Of a DNA stretch of 64,000 nucleotides, positions 38,188 through 46,710 are shown in pieces. This stretch comes from an uncultured Niabella sp. GTDB taxonomy: Bacteria > Bacteroidota > Bacteroidia > Chitinophagales > Chitinophagaceae. Position 1 is the stretch's first letter; each line of letters opens with the position of its first letter. The position numbers and the translations under genes are program-made. Location: the NCBI GenBank assembly GCA_934486785.1, contig CAKSQK010000002.1, positions 124,001-188,000 on the forward strand, given 5' to 3'. The notes under the pieces were generated by a model, which was not told the DNA's origin, did no database searches, and worked only from the letters and a program-made list of their open reading frames with translations.

Positions 38188-39462
38188 TTACCTGTTATCT
38201 ATGGTAATTGTCGGGAAATAATTGTGCACCGTAACATTATCATAAATAACAGTTTGCCCTGTTTTAGTCGGATAACCAGAAATTGAAACAGTGAAAGGTT
38301 TAGAATTTGTTTGTGTAATGTGCAAGTTGTAAATATCCGGTAAAACATTCATTGAGCCATAGGAACTATAAAAAGTTTTATAAAAAACGTTTTGACCGGT
38401 TATACGATCATAAAAATTAACACTCGGCATATATCCCTGGTTGGGATTAGGATTTGTTACTATTACATTTATGTAAGGTGCGGGTATGCAAGTTCCGTTA
38501 GTATTTGCAAAAGATTGCCCGTTTGTGTTTACATCTAATATAGCCTTTATATCTGCATTAGCCTGGCTTATTGTTGATGTATATCTACCGGCAGGCACTG
38601 TATACGTAACCGTACTGCCGACATATCCACTTCCGCAATTATTTCGAGTAAATGTCCCATTTTTCTCTTCACTACTATAACTTCCAGGATAGAGATATAA
38701 AATAGCATACATGTCCCAAATACTAAAATCAGAAAGTACTTTACCCGCAATACCCGCATTAAAAACAGAACTCGCATCATCATCTGGTGAAATACCTATT
38801 TTAGTAGTATAAAATTGATTATAATCTTGAGTGTGTGCTAGATTTACTGTGTGCCCTAGTTCATGAACGATAATCAACTTTTTCTTTTCGTCAGTATTAA
38901 TATCAAGAGTACAGGTTGTGTTAATAGAAATAGTAGAAGCAGGATACCCGTTCTTTGGCAGATCATCAATTTGAGCTGCTAAATCGTAATAAGGGTCACC
39001 ACTAGGCAAAAAAATATCAAAGGCTCGTATTGTAATATCTGCTGTAGGTGTTGACACCAAGTTAAAATGTATATTGGAACCTAAATTATTCCATTGCTCT
39101 ATTGCCATTATTACAGCTGTATGGTAATCATAATTAGAACCATCAGTAGGTACGGTCTCATCTATTCTTACTGTTATATTGTTTTGATTTTCTAATGCTA
39201 CTTTTGATGCACCTATTGTTGAATTATAATACACTTGTCTTTTCATGGTATTTAAGCTAGTTTTCTTTATACCAATATCCCCTGCAACAAGGTAATAATC
39301 CCCCATATCAATAATACCAACCGTATCAAATCCCATTTTATAAATCTGTGTCATTGTATCCACCAATTTGTTTGGATAATACTGATCGCTTTTTTTACAA
39401 GAGCCCAAAAAGGTAAGACTTAGAATAATAAATATCCATATAAAATAAAACAATTGTTTCAT
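38188..39462 (-). CDS. Secreted zinc metallopeptidase, HExxHxxxxxH type (M57-like)
   Basis: 424 residues from ATG 39462 (an in-frame ATG at 39513 would prefix a hydrophobic stretch that adds nothing to the signal). Lipobox LTFLGSC. Metzincin zinc-binding motif IIVHELGHTVNLAHT, giving HELGHxxxLxH, resembling M57/dual-action HEIGH peptidases. A C-terminal region of ~140 residues is beta-rich and unassigned. Codons and spacers are visibly richer in A/T than the flanking glucanase genes, suggesting later acquisition. It interrupts the order ECF-FecR-[gap]-GH144-GH30. Substrate unknown. Confidence 0.8.
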   Translation of the reverse strand: MKQLFYFIWIFIILSLTFLGSCKKSDQYYPNKLVDTMTQIYKMGFDTVGIIDMGDYYLVAGDIGIKKTSLNTMKRQVYYNSTIGASKVALENQNNITVRIDETVPTDGSNYDYHTAVIMAIEQWNNLGSNIHFNLVSTPTADITIRAFDIFLPSGDPYYDLAAQIDDLPKNGYPASTISINTTCTLDINTDEKKKLIIVHELGHTVNLAHTQDYNQFYTTKIGISPDDDASSVFNAGIAGKVLSDFSIWDMYAILYLYPGSYSSEEKNGTFTRNNCGSGYVGSTVTYTVPAGRYTSTISQANADIKAILDVNTNGQSFANTNGTCIPAPYINVIVTNPNPNQGYMPSVNFYDRITGQNVFYKTFYSSYGSMNVLPDIYNLHITQTNSKPFTVSISGYPTKTGQTVIYDNVTVHNYFPTITIDNR

Positions 39463-39779
39463 AAAATTATAAATTAGAAGGTTAGAGAGGTTTAAAAAAA
39501 GAGTAGCTAACATCAGCTAAGCAACGATGTGGGCTACCCTAATCTGGTGGTTCCATCTTTTACAATTATTTTATAAATTAAATTAGTCGTATTTACCGAT
39601 AAACAATGCATTCATCTCTACCGCAATTAATGTTGCAGAATACATCCCTAATTGTCAAGTATTTCTGCCGTGAATTTTTCAACCTGTCAACCTGTCCCTT
39701 TCTCAAATTTGTCACAGAGAATTCTTTGTTTTTGCAACGCTATTCACATATAAAATCATTTTGACATATACCACTGCAA
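39463..39779. other. 317-bp gene-free stretch downstream of the truncated FecR
   Basis: No coding frame. It contains a terminator-like hairpin at its left end (39494-39537), then A/T-rich sequence with a direct repeat AACCTGTCAACCTGTCC around 39681-39697 and nothing similar to the missing FecR C-terminal domain. A clear TAnnTTTG promoter for the metallopeptidase was not found. Confidence 0.6.
39494..39537 (-). terminator. Terminator-like hairpin after the second ECF/FecR unit
   Basis: GTAGC-ta-ACATC (39503-39514) pairs with GATGT-gg-GCTAC (39526-39537), 11-nt loop, and on the minus strand is followed by seven T (A-run 39494-39500). It would terminate the transcript from 41191/40535 and sits about 30 bp upstream of the metallopeptidase ATG. 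Confidence 0.7.
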
Positions 39780-40535
39780 CTAAGCCAGTGATGCCATTGG
39801 CCTGTTATCAATTTCCGCTGCTGCATGCCGCGGTAAAATAATTTTCTGGTTGGGATACAGCATAATGGGCTGAAAGTTTTTATCATCAGCCCTGGCAATG
39901 TTGATCAGCCCACGGTACAAGGTAGTTTCCACATCGGCATCGCTGTAAGCTTTTACATTAAATGCAGTGCCCAGTACTTTTATGTCAACATTTGCGGCAT
40001 GTACAATAAACGGCCGTGCCGCGTTTTTTACCACGTCAAAAAAAGCTTCGCCATCCAGCCTAACCTCTCGCGTAGCGCCTTTAAAATCATTGATGAAATA
40101 AAGCCGCGAACCTGAATTGAGCCAAACCTTGCTGCCGTCAGGTAATACTGACTGACGGCGTTCACCATTCTGTGCAATAAGATGAGGCTGTTCCGGCATG
40201 GCAACCGTGGACGGCTGAATGCGGTTTACAAAAAACAATGACGCCACTATAACTGCTATGACTGATGCAGCAGCTATGGGCCAATATTTTTTTAACCGGA
40301 TGCTGCGCGGCAGTTTTTGTAAACCTCTTGTTTTTTCAATGATGCGGGTGGCCGTAAGCTGCTGTTCGTTTTCTAAAGTTTGGCTGTGCCTGAGCGTTTG
40401 TGACAATACTTCAAACTGTTGCTGCAGGGCGGGGTTATCTTTCAGGTGATCCTGCAGCTCACGCTCTTCCTGCGGGGAGGCTTCCCCGAAAATACTCCTG
40501 GCCATCAGCCTCCAGATATCCTCATGAATTTGCAT
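39780..40535 (-). CDS. FecR-family anti-sigma factor, C-terminally truncated
   Basis: 251 residues. The cytoplasmic domain (IWRLMARSIFGEASPQEE), one membrane helix (about 84-104, YWPIAAASVIAVIVASLFFV) and the FecR domain (VLPDGSKVWLNSGSRLYF, GEAFFDVVKN) are intact. The protein ends at NRPMASLA, roughly 100 residues short of the paralogue at 33468, so the C-terminal DUF4974/STN-like domain that contacts SusC is missing. After the stop no related frame continues. The neighbour upstream is its sigma factor (56 bp); no SusC follows. Probably a remnant, perhaps still able to bind sigma. Confidence 0.85.
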   Translation of the reverse strand: MQIHEDIWRLMARSIFGEASPQEERELQDHLKDNPALQQQFEVLSQTLRHSQTLENEQQLTATRIIEKTRGLQKLPRSIRLKKYWPIAAASVIAVIVASLFFVNRIQPSTVAMPEQPHLIAQNGERRQSVLPDGSKVWLNSGSRLYFINDFKGATREVRLDGEAFFDVVKNAARPFIVHAANVDIKVLGTAFNVKAYSDADVETTLYRGLINIARADDKNFQPIMLYPNQKIILPRHAAAEIDNRPMASLA

Positions 40536-40591
40536 CGCAATCGCTTCTACAAATAAGGACAGGCGTTTTAAAAAAATCTACTAAACGATTT

Positions 40592-41191
40592 TCAACTTTT
40601 TTTTAAAGGATGAGCAGGAAATCTTTGGGGAACATTTTTGGGAATGCCGAGGGCTGCCGCGATGCGTTGTACGGCAATCGCCATTTGCGCATCAATAGTA
40701 TTTACCGAAATGTTCAGTATTTCTGCTACTTCCTTATACCTGAGGCCATCTTCACGCACCAGCTTAAAGATCATTTTACAGCGGGGTGGCAGCATGTTTA
40801 TAGCGTGGTTCATCCTGGAAAGCATCTCGGCAGTGATCAATAGCGAGTAAGGGTCGTCAGTAAGTGCTTCCAACTCCGGCTCAATGCCATCAAAAGGCCG
40901 GGTAAGCAACTGGCGTGCCCTTTCTGACATTTTATTGAGAGATAAATTTTTTACAGAAACATACAGGTACACAGGCAGATTATCAATGGCAATAATCTTT
41001 ACACGATTGGTCCAGAGTTTTATAAACGCGTCTTCCACCACTTCTTCGGCAATCTCCCTGGAGTGTAGAATGGAAACGGCAAATTTCAACAGCCTGTTTC
41101 CCATTAATGTATACAATTCGGAAAAAGCTGTTTCATTACCTTCTGCAATTTCTGATTGCAGCTTTTTAAAATCGTGCATAACCGGTTTCAT
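40592..41191 (-). CDS. ECF RNA polymerase sigma factor (orphan PUL type)
   Basis: 199 residues from ATG 41191; upstream in-frame starts (41296) would prefix a Cys-rich segment with no homology to sigma factors. Sigma-2 (AFSELYTLMGNRLLKFAVSI, VVEDAFIKLW) and sigma-4 (LPPRCKMIFKLVREDGLRYK, EVAEILNISVNTIDAQM) are intact. Very close to the sigma factor at 34616, so the two pairs probably arose by duplication. No SusC/SusD gene follows. Confidence 0.92.
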   Translation of the reverse strand: MKPVMHDFKKLQSEIAEGNETAFSELYTLMGNRLLKFAVSILHSREIAEEVVEDAFIKLWTNRVKIIAIDNLPVYLYVSVKNLSLNKMSERARQLLTRPFDGIEPELEALTDDPYSLLITAEMLSRMNHAINMLPPRCKMIFKLVREDGLRYKEVAEILNISVNTIDAQMAIAVQRIAAALGIPKNVPQRFPAHPLKKS

Positions 41192-41241
41192 AGCAAACAA
41201 TACACTAAAGTTATGAAAAATACATTTATGCAGCGAATTCG

Positions 41242-42477
41242 CTATAAAGATGTATTCCTGGCAATACTTGCAGCAGCAGTATAGCCGGTGCTCCATGCAT
41301 TTTGAAAGTTATATCCACCAGTTATACCGTCTACATCTATCACCTCACCAGCAAAATATAGATGAGGAATTTTTTTACTCATCATGGTGTTGGGATCAAT
41401 CTCTGAAAGGTGGATGCCGCCTGCAGTTACAAATTCTTCTTTAAAAGTAGTTTTGCCTTTTATAGTGGCATCGTAATATACCAGGCTTTTTACCAACTGA
41501 TTTTGCTGGCGGGCAGGCAGATCGGCCCATCGGGTATGCGCCGATATGCCCGATTGCTGCAGTAAAAATTCCCACAAACGACGTGGCAGATTGAACGGAT
41601 TTTTATGATTCACGTACTGCGAAGCAATGTCAAAACGCAACTGCTGCAACACTTGCCGAACCTGATTCTCATGAAATTGCGGCAACCAATTGATGCTGAT
41701 GGAAAACTGCCAGTTTTTTTCTGCCAGTTCTCTTGCTGCCCATGCGCTGAGTTTTAACACACATGGGCCGCTAAGCCCCCAATGGGTAATAAGAACCGGG
41801 CCGCGTTGCTGGAGTTTGGTGCCGGTAATTTTGATAGAAGCATCTTGTGCCACCACGCCCATTAATGAAGTGATGGGATGTGCCGGCATATTAAAGGTGA
41901 ATAATGAAGGAACGGGAGATGAAATTGTATGGCCCAGCGTTTTAAGCCAGTAATACATTTCTGCCCTGGGTAGTCCGCCGGTAGCGACGCATAAATGATC
42001 TGCTACAAAAATTTGCCCGCCAGCCGTTACACAAAACTGATCATTAGCTACTTCAACCCGTTCAACATTACAATGCATCTGAATCGAAACATGGTGAACT
42101 GCAGCCTCGTGAAGCAGACAATCAATAATGGTTTGCGATGAATTGGTTACCGGAAACATGCGGCCATCGGGTTCGGTTTTCAGCTCCACACCTCTTTCCT
42201 TAAACCAGGTTATCACATGTGTAGTAAAAAAACGGTGAAAGACCTTCTTAACAAAATTACCTCCCCGTGGGTAACGGCTTGCCATTTCGGCTATTTCAAA
42301 ACACGCATGAGTGACATTGCACCGTCCGCCGCCGCTTACTTTTACTTTACTGAGTAATTTAGCTGACTTTTCAAGTATGGTTACCTGCAAGTCCGGGTTG
42401 AGTCTTGCCGCATTGACGGCGCAAAAAAAACCGGCAGCGCCGCCACCAATAACAATCAATTTTTTATTTGTAGCCAT
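41242..42477 (-). CDS. FAD-dependent oxidoreductase of the HI0933/BaiN family
   Basis: 411 residues. N-terminal dinucleotide site VIGGGAAGFFCAVNAARLNP, KVKVSGGGRCNVTHACF, the FPVTNSSQTII segment, LCVATGGLPRAE and a C-terminal FAGEVIDVDGITGGYNFQNAWSTG, all diagnostic of the HI0933-like flavoproteins. One member, BaiN, reduces bile-acid intermediates, but most have no known substrate. Divergence from the upstream map gene is not the case: same strand, 115-bp gap. Independent of the ribosomal operon by context. Confidence 0.9.
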   Translation of the reverse strand: MATNKKLIVIGGGAAGFFCAVNAARLNPDLQVTILEKSAKLLSKVKVSGGGRCNVTHACFEIAEMASRYPRGGNFVKKVFHRFFTTHVITWFKERGVELKTEPDGRMFPVTNSSQTIIDCLLHEAAVHHVSIQMHCNVERVEVANDQFCVTAGGQIFVADHLCVATGGLPRAEMYYWLKTLGHTISSPVPSLFTFNMPAHPITSLMGVVAQDASIKITGTKLQQRGPVLITHWGLSGPCVLKLSAWAARELAEKNWQFSISINWLPQFHENQVRQVLQQLRFDIASQYVNHKNPFNLPRRLWEFLLQQSGISAHTRWADLPARQQNQLVKSLVYYDATIKGKTTFKEEFVTAGGIHLSEIDPNTMMSKKIPHLYFAGEVIDVDGITGGYNFQNAWSTGYTAAASIARNTSL

Positions 42478-42592
42478 AATGAACGGCAGAAATAATGTAT
42501 TACTGAACTAATCCTAATAGAATAAACCCAACGCTTTTATCGTTTGTATCCTGCTTTCTTCAAATGATAAAACTATTGAACATTCAGAACTG

Positions 42593-43393
42593 TTAATGGC
42601 ACACAAAAAGTTCCGGATTAGTTTTTTCTGCCTCTTCAATAGGGCTGTAATTGGATAGTACATCGGCGCTGCCTTTTCTTACGCATACATCATGTTCAAA
42701 ATGCACAGAAACTTTACCGTCTTTGGTTCTAACTGTCCACCCATCACTTTCGGTATAAACTTCTTTTTTTCCCAGGTTGATCATTGGCTCTATGGCAAGC
42801 ACCATACCGGTCTTTAATTTAGGACCGCTGCCACGCCTGCCATAATTAGGCACCTGCGGGTCTTCGTGCAGGCTTTGGCCAAGGCCGTGGCCCACCAATT
42901 CGCGTACTACGCCATAGCCATTTTTTTTCTCGGTATGCTCCTGAATGGCAAATGCTATGTCACCAATGCGGTTACCATCTACTGCTTTTTCAATGCCTTT
43001 GTATAGAGACTCTTTGGTAATTTTTATCAGATGCTGCACTTCTTTCGCCGGTTCGCCGATGGCGAAACTATAAGCATGGTCGCCGTGCCAGCCGTTGAGG
43101 ATAACGCCCACGTCTATAGAAACAATATCACCCTCACGCAATTCTTTGGTATTTGGGAAACCATGCACTACCACATCGTTTACCGATATGCATGAATTGT
43201 AAGGATACCCGTTGTAGTTAAGAAAAGAAGGTATGGCATTGTGATCGCGAATATAATCGCCGATCTTTTTGTCGAGAAACAGAGTGGTGATGCCTGGTTT
43301 TAATATTTTAGCCACTTCAGACAAAGTCTGGCTTACAAGCAGCGCGCTCTTTCGCATCAATTCAACCTGCTCATCATTTTTTATAATTATCAT
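42593..43393 (-). CDS. map: Methionine aminopeptidase, type I
   Basis: 266 residues from the ATG at 43393 (MIIIKNDEQVELMRKSA). Removes the initiator Met from nascent proteins. Metal ligands: Asp in SIDVGVILNGWHGDHAYSF (two Asp), His in GHGLGQSLHEDP, Glu in LAIEPMINLG and the Glu in HFEHDVCV. It follows secY as in many bacteria but a terminator (43411-43438) separates them, and the infA-rpmJ-rpsM cluster that usually comes next is absent. Confidence 0.96.
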   Translation of the reverse strand: MIIIKNDEQVELMRKSALLVSQTLSEVAKILKPGITTLFLDKKIGDYIRDHNAIPSFLNYNGYPYNSCISVNDVVVHGFPNTKELREGDIVSIDVGVILNGWHGDHAYSFAIGEPAKEVQHLIKITKESLYKGIEKAVDGNRIGDIAFAIQEHTEKKNGYGVVRELVGHGLGQSLHEDPQVPNYGRRGSGPKLKTGMVLAIEPMINLGKKEVYTESDGWTVRTKDGKVSVHFEHDVCVRKGSADVLSNYSPIEEAEKTNPELFVCH

Positions 43394-43410
43394 ACTGTGC
43401 AAATTTTATA

Positions 43411-43438
43411 AAAAAAACCCGGTAAATGCTACCGGGTT
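43411..43438 (-). terminator. Intrinsic terminator after secY
   Basis: AACCCGGTA (43416-43424) and TACCGGGTT (43430-43438) form a perfect 9-bp stem with a 5-nt loop; on the minus strand the stem is followed by T's (43411-43417). It lies 21 bp past the secY stop and 18 bp before map. Confidence 0.9.
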
Positions 43439-43458
43439 AAGCTATTTGATTGAACTAA

Positions 43459-44799
43459 TTAGATCTGTACCGGGGAAGAACTTTGCCTGCCCTGAATACG
43501 GCCGCTCTTCATTAAACCATCGTACTGGCGCATCATCAGGTGCGTTTCAATTTGCTGTAAGGTATCTAAAATTACAGCTACGTTGATGAGTAACGAGGTG
43601 CCACCGAAGAACATCGCAAATCCCTGAGTCATACCAAATACCAGTTGAATGATACCGGGTAAAATACCTATCAGTGCCAGTAATACGGCACCGGGAAGTG
43701 TGATCCTGTCCATAATGGTACCTATATAATCGGTAGTGGGCTGACCAGGTTTTACGCCAGGTATGAAGCCATTGTTTTGCTTGAGGTTATCCGATATTTG
43801 TTTGGGATTAAAAATTAGCGCGGTATACAGGAAAGTAAACCCTATAACAACAGCAGCATATATAAGCATGTACCACCCGCTTGTATGATCAGTAAAGGCA
43901 CGGCTTAAGTTGGTGTTGGGGTTGCTCATTGTAAACAGCGTAGGCACAAACATGATGGCCTGCGCAAATATGATCGGCATAACACCGGAAGCATTCACCT
44001 TTAACGGTAAAAACTGGCGCGCACCACCAAACTGGCGGTTGCCTACAATTTGCTTGGCATAGTTTACAGGAACTTTTCTTACGCCCTGAACCAGCAGGAT
44101 ACAACCCATATTAATGGCGATGAATAACGCAATTTCAATAATGAAGATCAGGATATCACCGGTGCGATTGGAGCGGAACGTTAGCTCCTGCGCAATGGAC
44201 TGCGGGAAACGTGCTAAAATACCCACCATGATAATGATGGAAGCACCATTGCCCAAACCTTTATCGGTAATTTTTTCACCAAGCCACATTACAAACAGAG
44301 AACCTGCTGTTAATATAATCACAGTGGTTAAAATAAACATGGATGGCGGGTAAGTATCCATAATAGCCGGACCCGAAGTTTGCCTTAAATAAGTAACATA
44401 AGCAAAGGCCTGAACCGCAGTAACCACCACAGTAATGTAGCGTGTCATTTGGGTGATCTTCTTACGTCCGCTTTCACCTTCCTTTTGCATTTTCTGGAAG
44501 GTGGGAACCAGAACTGTAAGTAATTGCATAAAGATAGATGCCGTAATATAAGGCATGATACCTAATGCAAAAATGGAGGCCATGTTAAAAGCGCCGCCGG
44601 CAAAAGTATTGATCAGATCAAGAATACCGGTTTGCGCGTTGTTTTTGCTGTGCTCTTCTAAAATAACGGGATTGATACCTGGCAATACAATGTGGGCGCC
44701 CACCCTGTAAACAGCTATAAGCAGTAAGGTAAAAAGAATTTTATTCCTCAGCTCCTCAATGCTCCAGATATTCTTTAAGGTTTGAATAAATTTTTTCAC
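43459..44799 (-). CDS. secY: Preprotein translocase subunit SecY
   Basis: 446 residues with about ten membrane helices. Core channel of the Sec translocon. Signatures: NILFTLLLIAVYRVGAHIVLPG at the N-terminal helix 1, ALGIMPYITASIFMQLLTVL, GNGASIIIMVGI and the C-terminal RQYDGLMKSGRIQGR. Last gene of the S10-spc transcript as judged by the terminator that follows; first codon lies 71 bp after rplO. Confidence 0.97.
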   Translation of the reverse strand: MKKFIQTLKNIWSIEELRNKILFTLLLIAVYRVGAHIVLPGINPVILEEHSKNNAQTGILDLINTFAGGAFNMASIFALGIMPYITASIFMQLLTVLVPTFQKMQKEGESGRKKITQMTRYITVVVTAVQAFAYVTYLRQTSGPAIMDTYPPSMFILTTVIILTAGSLFVMWLGEKITDKGLGNGASIIIMVGILARFPQSIAQELTFRSNRTGDILIFIIEIALFIAINMGCILLVQGVRKVPVNYAKQIVGNRQFGGARQFLPLKVNASGVMPIIFAQAIMFVPTLFTMSNPNTNLSRAFTDHTSGWYMLIYAAVVIGFTFLYTALIFNPKQISDNLKQNNGFIPGVKPGQPTTDYIGTIMDRITLPGAVLLALIGILPGIIQLVFGMTQGFAMFFGGTSLLINVAVILDTLQQIETHLMMRQYDGLMKSGRIQGRQSSSPVQI

Positions 44800-44870
44800 T
44801 GATATTGTTCTTAAATTGACAAGTCACCAAAATTAAAAGACGCAACTGAGTGCGTCAAATATTTCAGGCA

Positions 44871-45320
44871 TTATTTTACTATCTCCACAGTACCGCCTGC
44901 GGCTTCAATAACAGATTTTGCTTTTTCGCTCACTGCATCTACCTTAAATGTAAAGGCGCCTTTCAGCTCACCATTACCCAGTATCTTCACTTTATCGGTT
45001 TTAGCGGTAAGGCCAGCCTGGTAAAGGTTTTCAATAGTAAATTCTTTAATGTCGTATGCTTCGGCAAGGTGGTCAATCTGCCCCACGTTGAACACTTTGT
45101 ATTCAATTTTGTGAATGTTTTTAAACCCTCTTTTTGGTACGCGGCGCTGAATAGGCATCTGGCCACCTTCGTGTGCCATTTTGCTTTTGTAACCGGCGCG
45201 GCTCTGGCCACCTTTGTTACCTTTTGTTGATGTGCCGCCATAGCCGCTTGCTTCGCCACGGCCAATTCTTTTTTGTTTGTGTACCGAACCTTTTGCAGGT
45301 TTTAATTCGTGTAGTTTCAT
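44871..45320 (-). CDS. rplO: 50S ribosomal protein L15
   Basis: 149 residues. Typical L15 N-terminus MKLHELKPAKGSVHKQKRIG and the Gly-rich HEGGQMPIQRRVPKRGF. Spacing to rpmD upstream is 128 bp, larger than usual, and contains a strong hairpin. Confidence 0.97.
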   Translation of the reverse strand: MKLHELKPAKGSVHKQKRIGRGEASGYGGTSTKGNKGGQSRAGYKSKMAHEGGQMPIQRRVPKRGFKNIHKIEYKVFNVGQIDHLAEAYDIKEFTIENLYQAGLTAKTDKVKILGNGELKGAFTFKVDAVSEKAKSVIEAAGGTVEIVK

Positions 45321-45384
45321 CTTTAAATTGCTTTTTTGTTTACTTCCGCCCCAAAGCGTGGGGCTCGCTTGTAAATGAATGGAA

Positions 45385-45433
45385 AATGTAGAATAGGAAA
45401 TGTAAAGTTTGTTTACATCCTGTATTCTACATT
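45385..45433. repeat. Long imperfect hairpin in the rpmD-rplO spacer
   Basis: AATGTAGAATA + ATGTAAA (45385-45406) pairs with TTTACAT + TATTCTACATT (45412-45433): 11-bp and 7-bp perfect arms separated by a 4-nt internal loop, with a 5-nt loop (GTTTG). No T-run follows on either strand. Could be an mRNA processing or stability site, or a small intergenic repeat element. Confidence 0.7.
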
Positions 45434-45448
45434 CAATAATGTTATACT

Positions 45449-45628
45449 TTAAATTTCTTCAACCTTCACCATGTGCTCCACCTTACGGATCATGCCCAGA
45501 ATTTGTGGAGTAGCTTCAACTTCTTTACTGCTATTGGTTTTATTCAACCCCAGTGCTTTCAAAGTAAGCTTTTGCCTCTCAGGCCTGTCAATAGGGCTTT
45601 TTACCAATGTTATTTTTACTTTTTTCAT
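45449..45628 (-). CDS. rpmD: 50S ribosomal protein L30
   Basis: A 59-residue protein read directly from the sequence: starts MKKVKITLVKSPIDRPERQ, contains LKALGLNKTNSSKEV and ends HMVKVEEI. This is the normal L30 length and position, between rpsE and rplO. Confidence 0.95.
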   Translation of the reverse strand: MKKVKITLVKSPIDRPERQKLTLKALGLNKTNSSKEVEATPQILGMIRKVEHMVKVEEI

Positions 45629-45635
45629 CTTTTAT

Positions 45636-45676
45636 AAGTTAAATAAGTTAACAAGCTGACAAGTTAATAAGCTGAA
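45636..45676. repeat. Five imperfect 8-9 bp tandem repeats in the rpsE-rpmD spacer
   Basis: AAGTTAAAT, AAGTTAAC, AAGCTGAC, AAGTTAAT, AAGCTGAA in direct succession (consensus AAGYTRAN), starting 8 bp upstream of the rpmD ATG. No coding role. Confidence 0.7.
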
Positions 45677-45714
45677 TGTTTACTTTTCAAGTATCAACTT
45701 TCAACTTTTCAACC

Positions 45715-46233
45715 TTATCCGTTAAATACTTTTTTCAGTCCTACGTTGCGGGTTTTTGCTACAGCCACCGGCTCGCGCAGGGTGCCAAGCGCTTTAAAAG
45801 TGGCTTTTACCACGTTGTGCGGGTTAGCAGAGCCAAGAGATTTTGTAAGCACATCGGTATACCCTGCAGCTTCCAGCACAGCGCGCATGCTGCCACCTGC
45901 AATCACACCGGTACCGGGCGTTGCCGGCTTGATCATTACTTTTGCAGCGCCGTCTTTGCTAAGCTGGTCGTGAGGGATTGTACCTTTGAAGATGGGAACT
46001 TTAATCAGGTTCTTCTTGGCATCTTCAATACCTTTTGTAATGGCTTCCTGAACTTCTTTGGCTTTTCCCAAACCATGGCCTACGATACCGTTGCCATCGC
46101 CCACAACCACTAAAGCCGAAAAGCTGAATGCGCGGCCGCCTTTTGTAGTTTTTACCACACGGTTTATAGCAACCACTTTATCTTTTAATTCAAGTTCGCT
46201 TGCTTTTACTCTGTTGAAATTGACTGTTGACAT
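45715..46233 (-). CDS. rpsE: 30S ribosomal protein S5
   Basis: 172 residues. The decoding-accuracy region [20 protein letters not shown] and [10 protein letters not shown] are present. Spc-operon position between rplR and rpmD. Confidence 0.97.
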   Translation of the reverse strand: MSTVNFNRVKASELELKDKVVAINRVVKTTKGGRAFSFSALVVVGDGNGIVGHGLGKAKEVQEAITKGIEDAKKNLIKVPIFKGTIPHDQLSKDGAAKVMIKPATPGTGVIAGGSMRAVLEAAGYTDVLTKSLGSANPHNVVKATFKALGTLREPVAVAKTRNVGLKKVFNG

Positions 46234-46261
46234 TATTTCAATTTAGAATTATATACTTTTT

Positions 46262-46618
46262 TTAGAATTGTAAGCCACCTTCCCTGGCGCCTTCGGCTAC
46301 TGCTTTTACGCGTCCGTGGTACAGGTAACCGCCGCGGTCAAAAACCACTTCTTTCACATTCAGGTCGCCCGCTTTGCGTGCAATGGCCGCGCCTACCAGT
46401 TTGCTTTTGTCGCTTTTATTGCCGCTTTGCGCTTTAATATCTTTGTCTTTAGAAGAAGCCGAAGCAATTGTAACGCCCTGGGTATCGTCTATAAGCTGAA
46501 CATAAATATCAGTATTGCTGCGAAAAACTGCCAGCCTTGGTTTTTGAGCGTTACCACTCACCTTCTGACGGATCGTCTGGCGGATTTTGTTTCTTCTTGT
46601 TGCTTTTGCGTTTGCCAT
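46262..46618 (-). CDS. rplR: 50S ribosomal protein L18
   Basis: 118 residues, binds 5S r[21 protein letters not shown] and the C-terminal [22 protein letters not shown] (conserved end) identify it. Confidence 0.97.
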   Translation of the reverse strand: MANAKATRRNKIRQTIRQKVSGNAQKPRLAVFRSNTDIYVQLIDDTQGVTIASASSKDKDIKAQSGNKSDKSKLVGAAIARKAGDLNVKEVVFDRGGYLYHGRVKAVAEGAREGGLQF

Positions 46619-46710
46619 CTTTTATATAGTTGAGGTGTTGATGTGTTTACAGATTGATAAGATTTTACCCGGATCAGACCTGTTAACGATTCAACCTGTT
46701 AACTTAAAAC

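Noticed and set aside
42478..42592. Possible rpmJ or infA
   Set aside because: The stretch was read in both directions and contains no CxxC-containing 37-residue frame or IF-1-like start.
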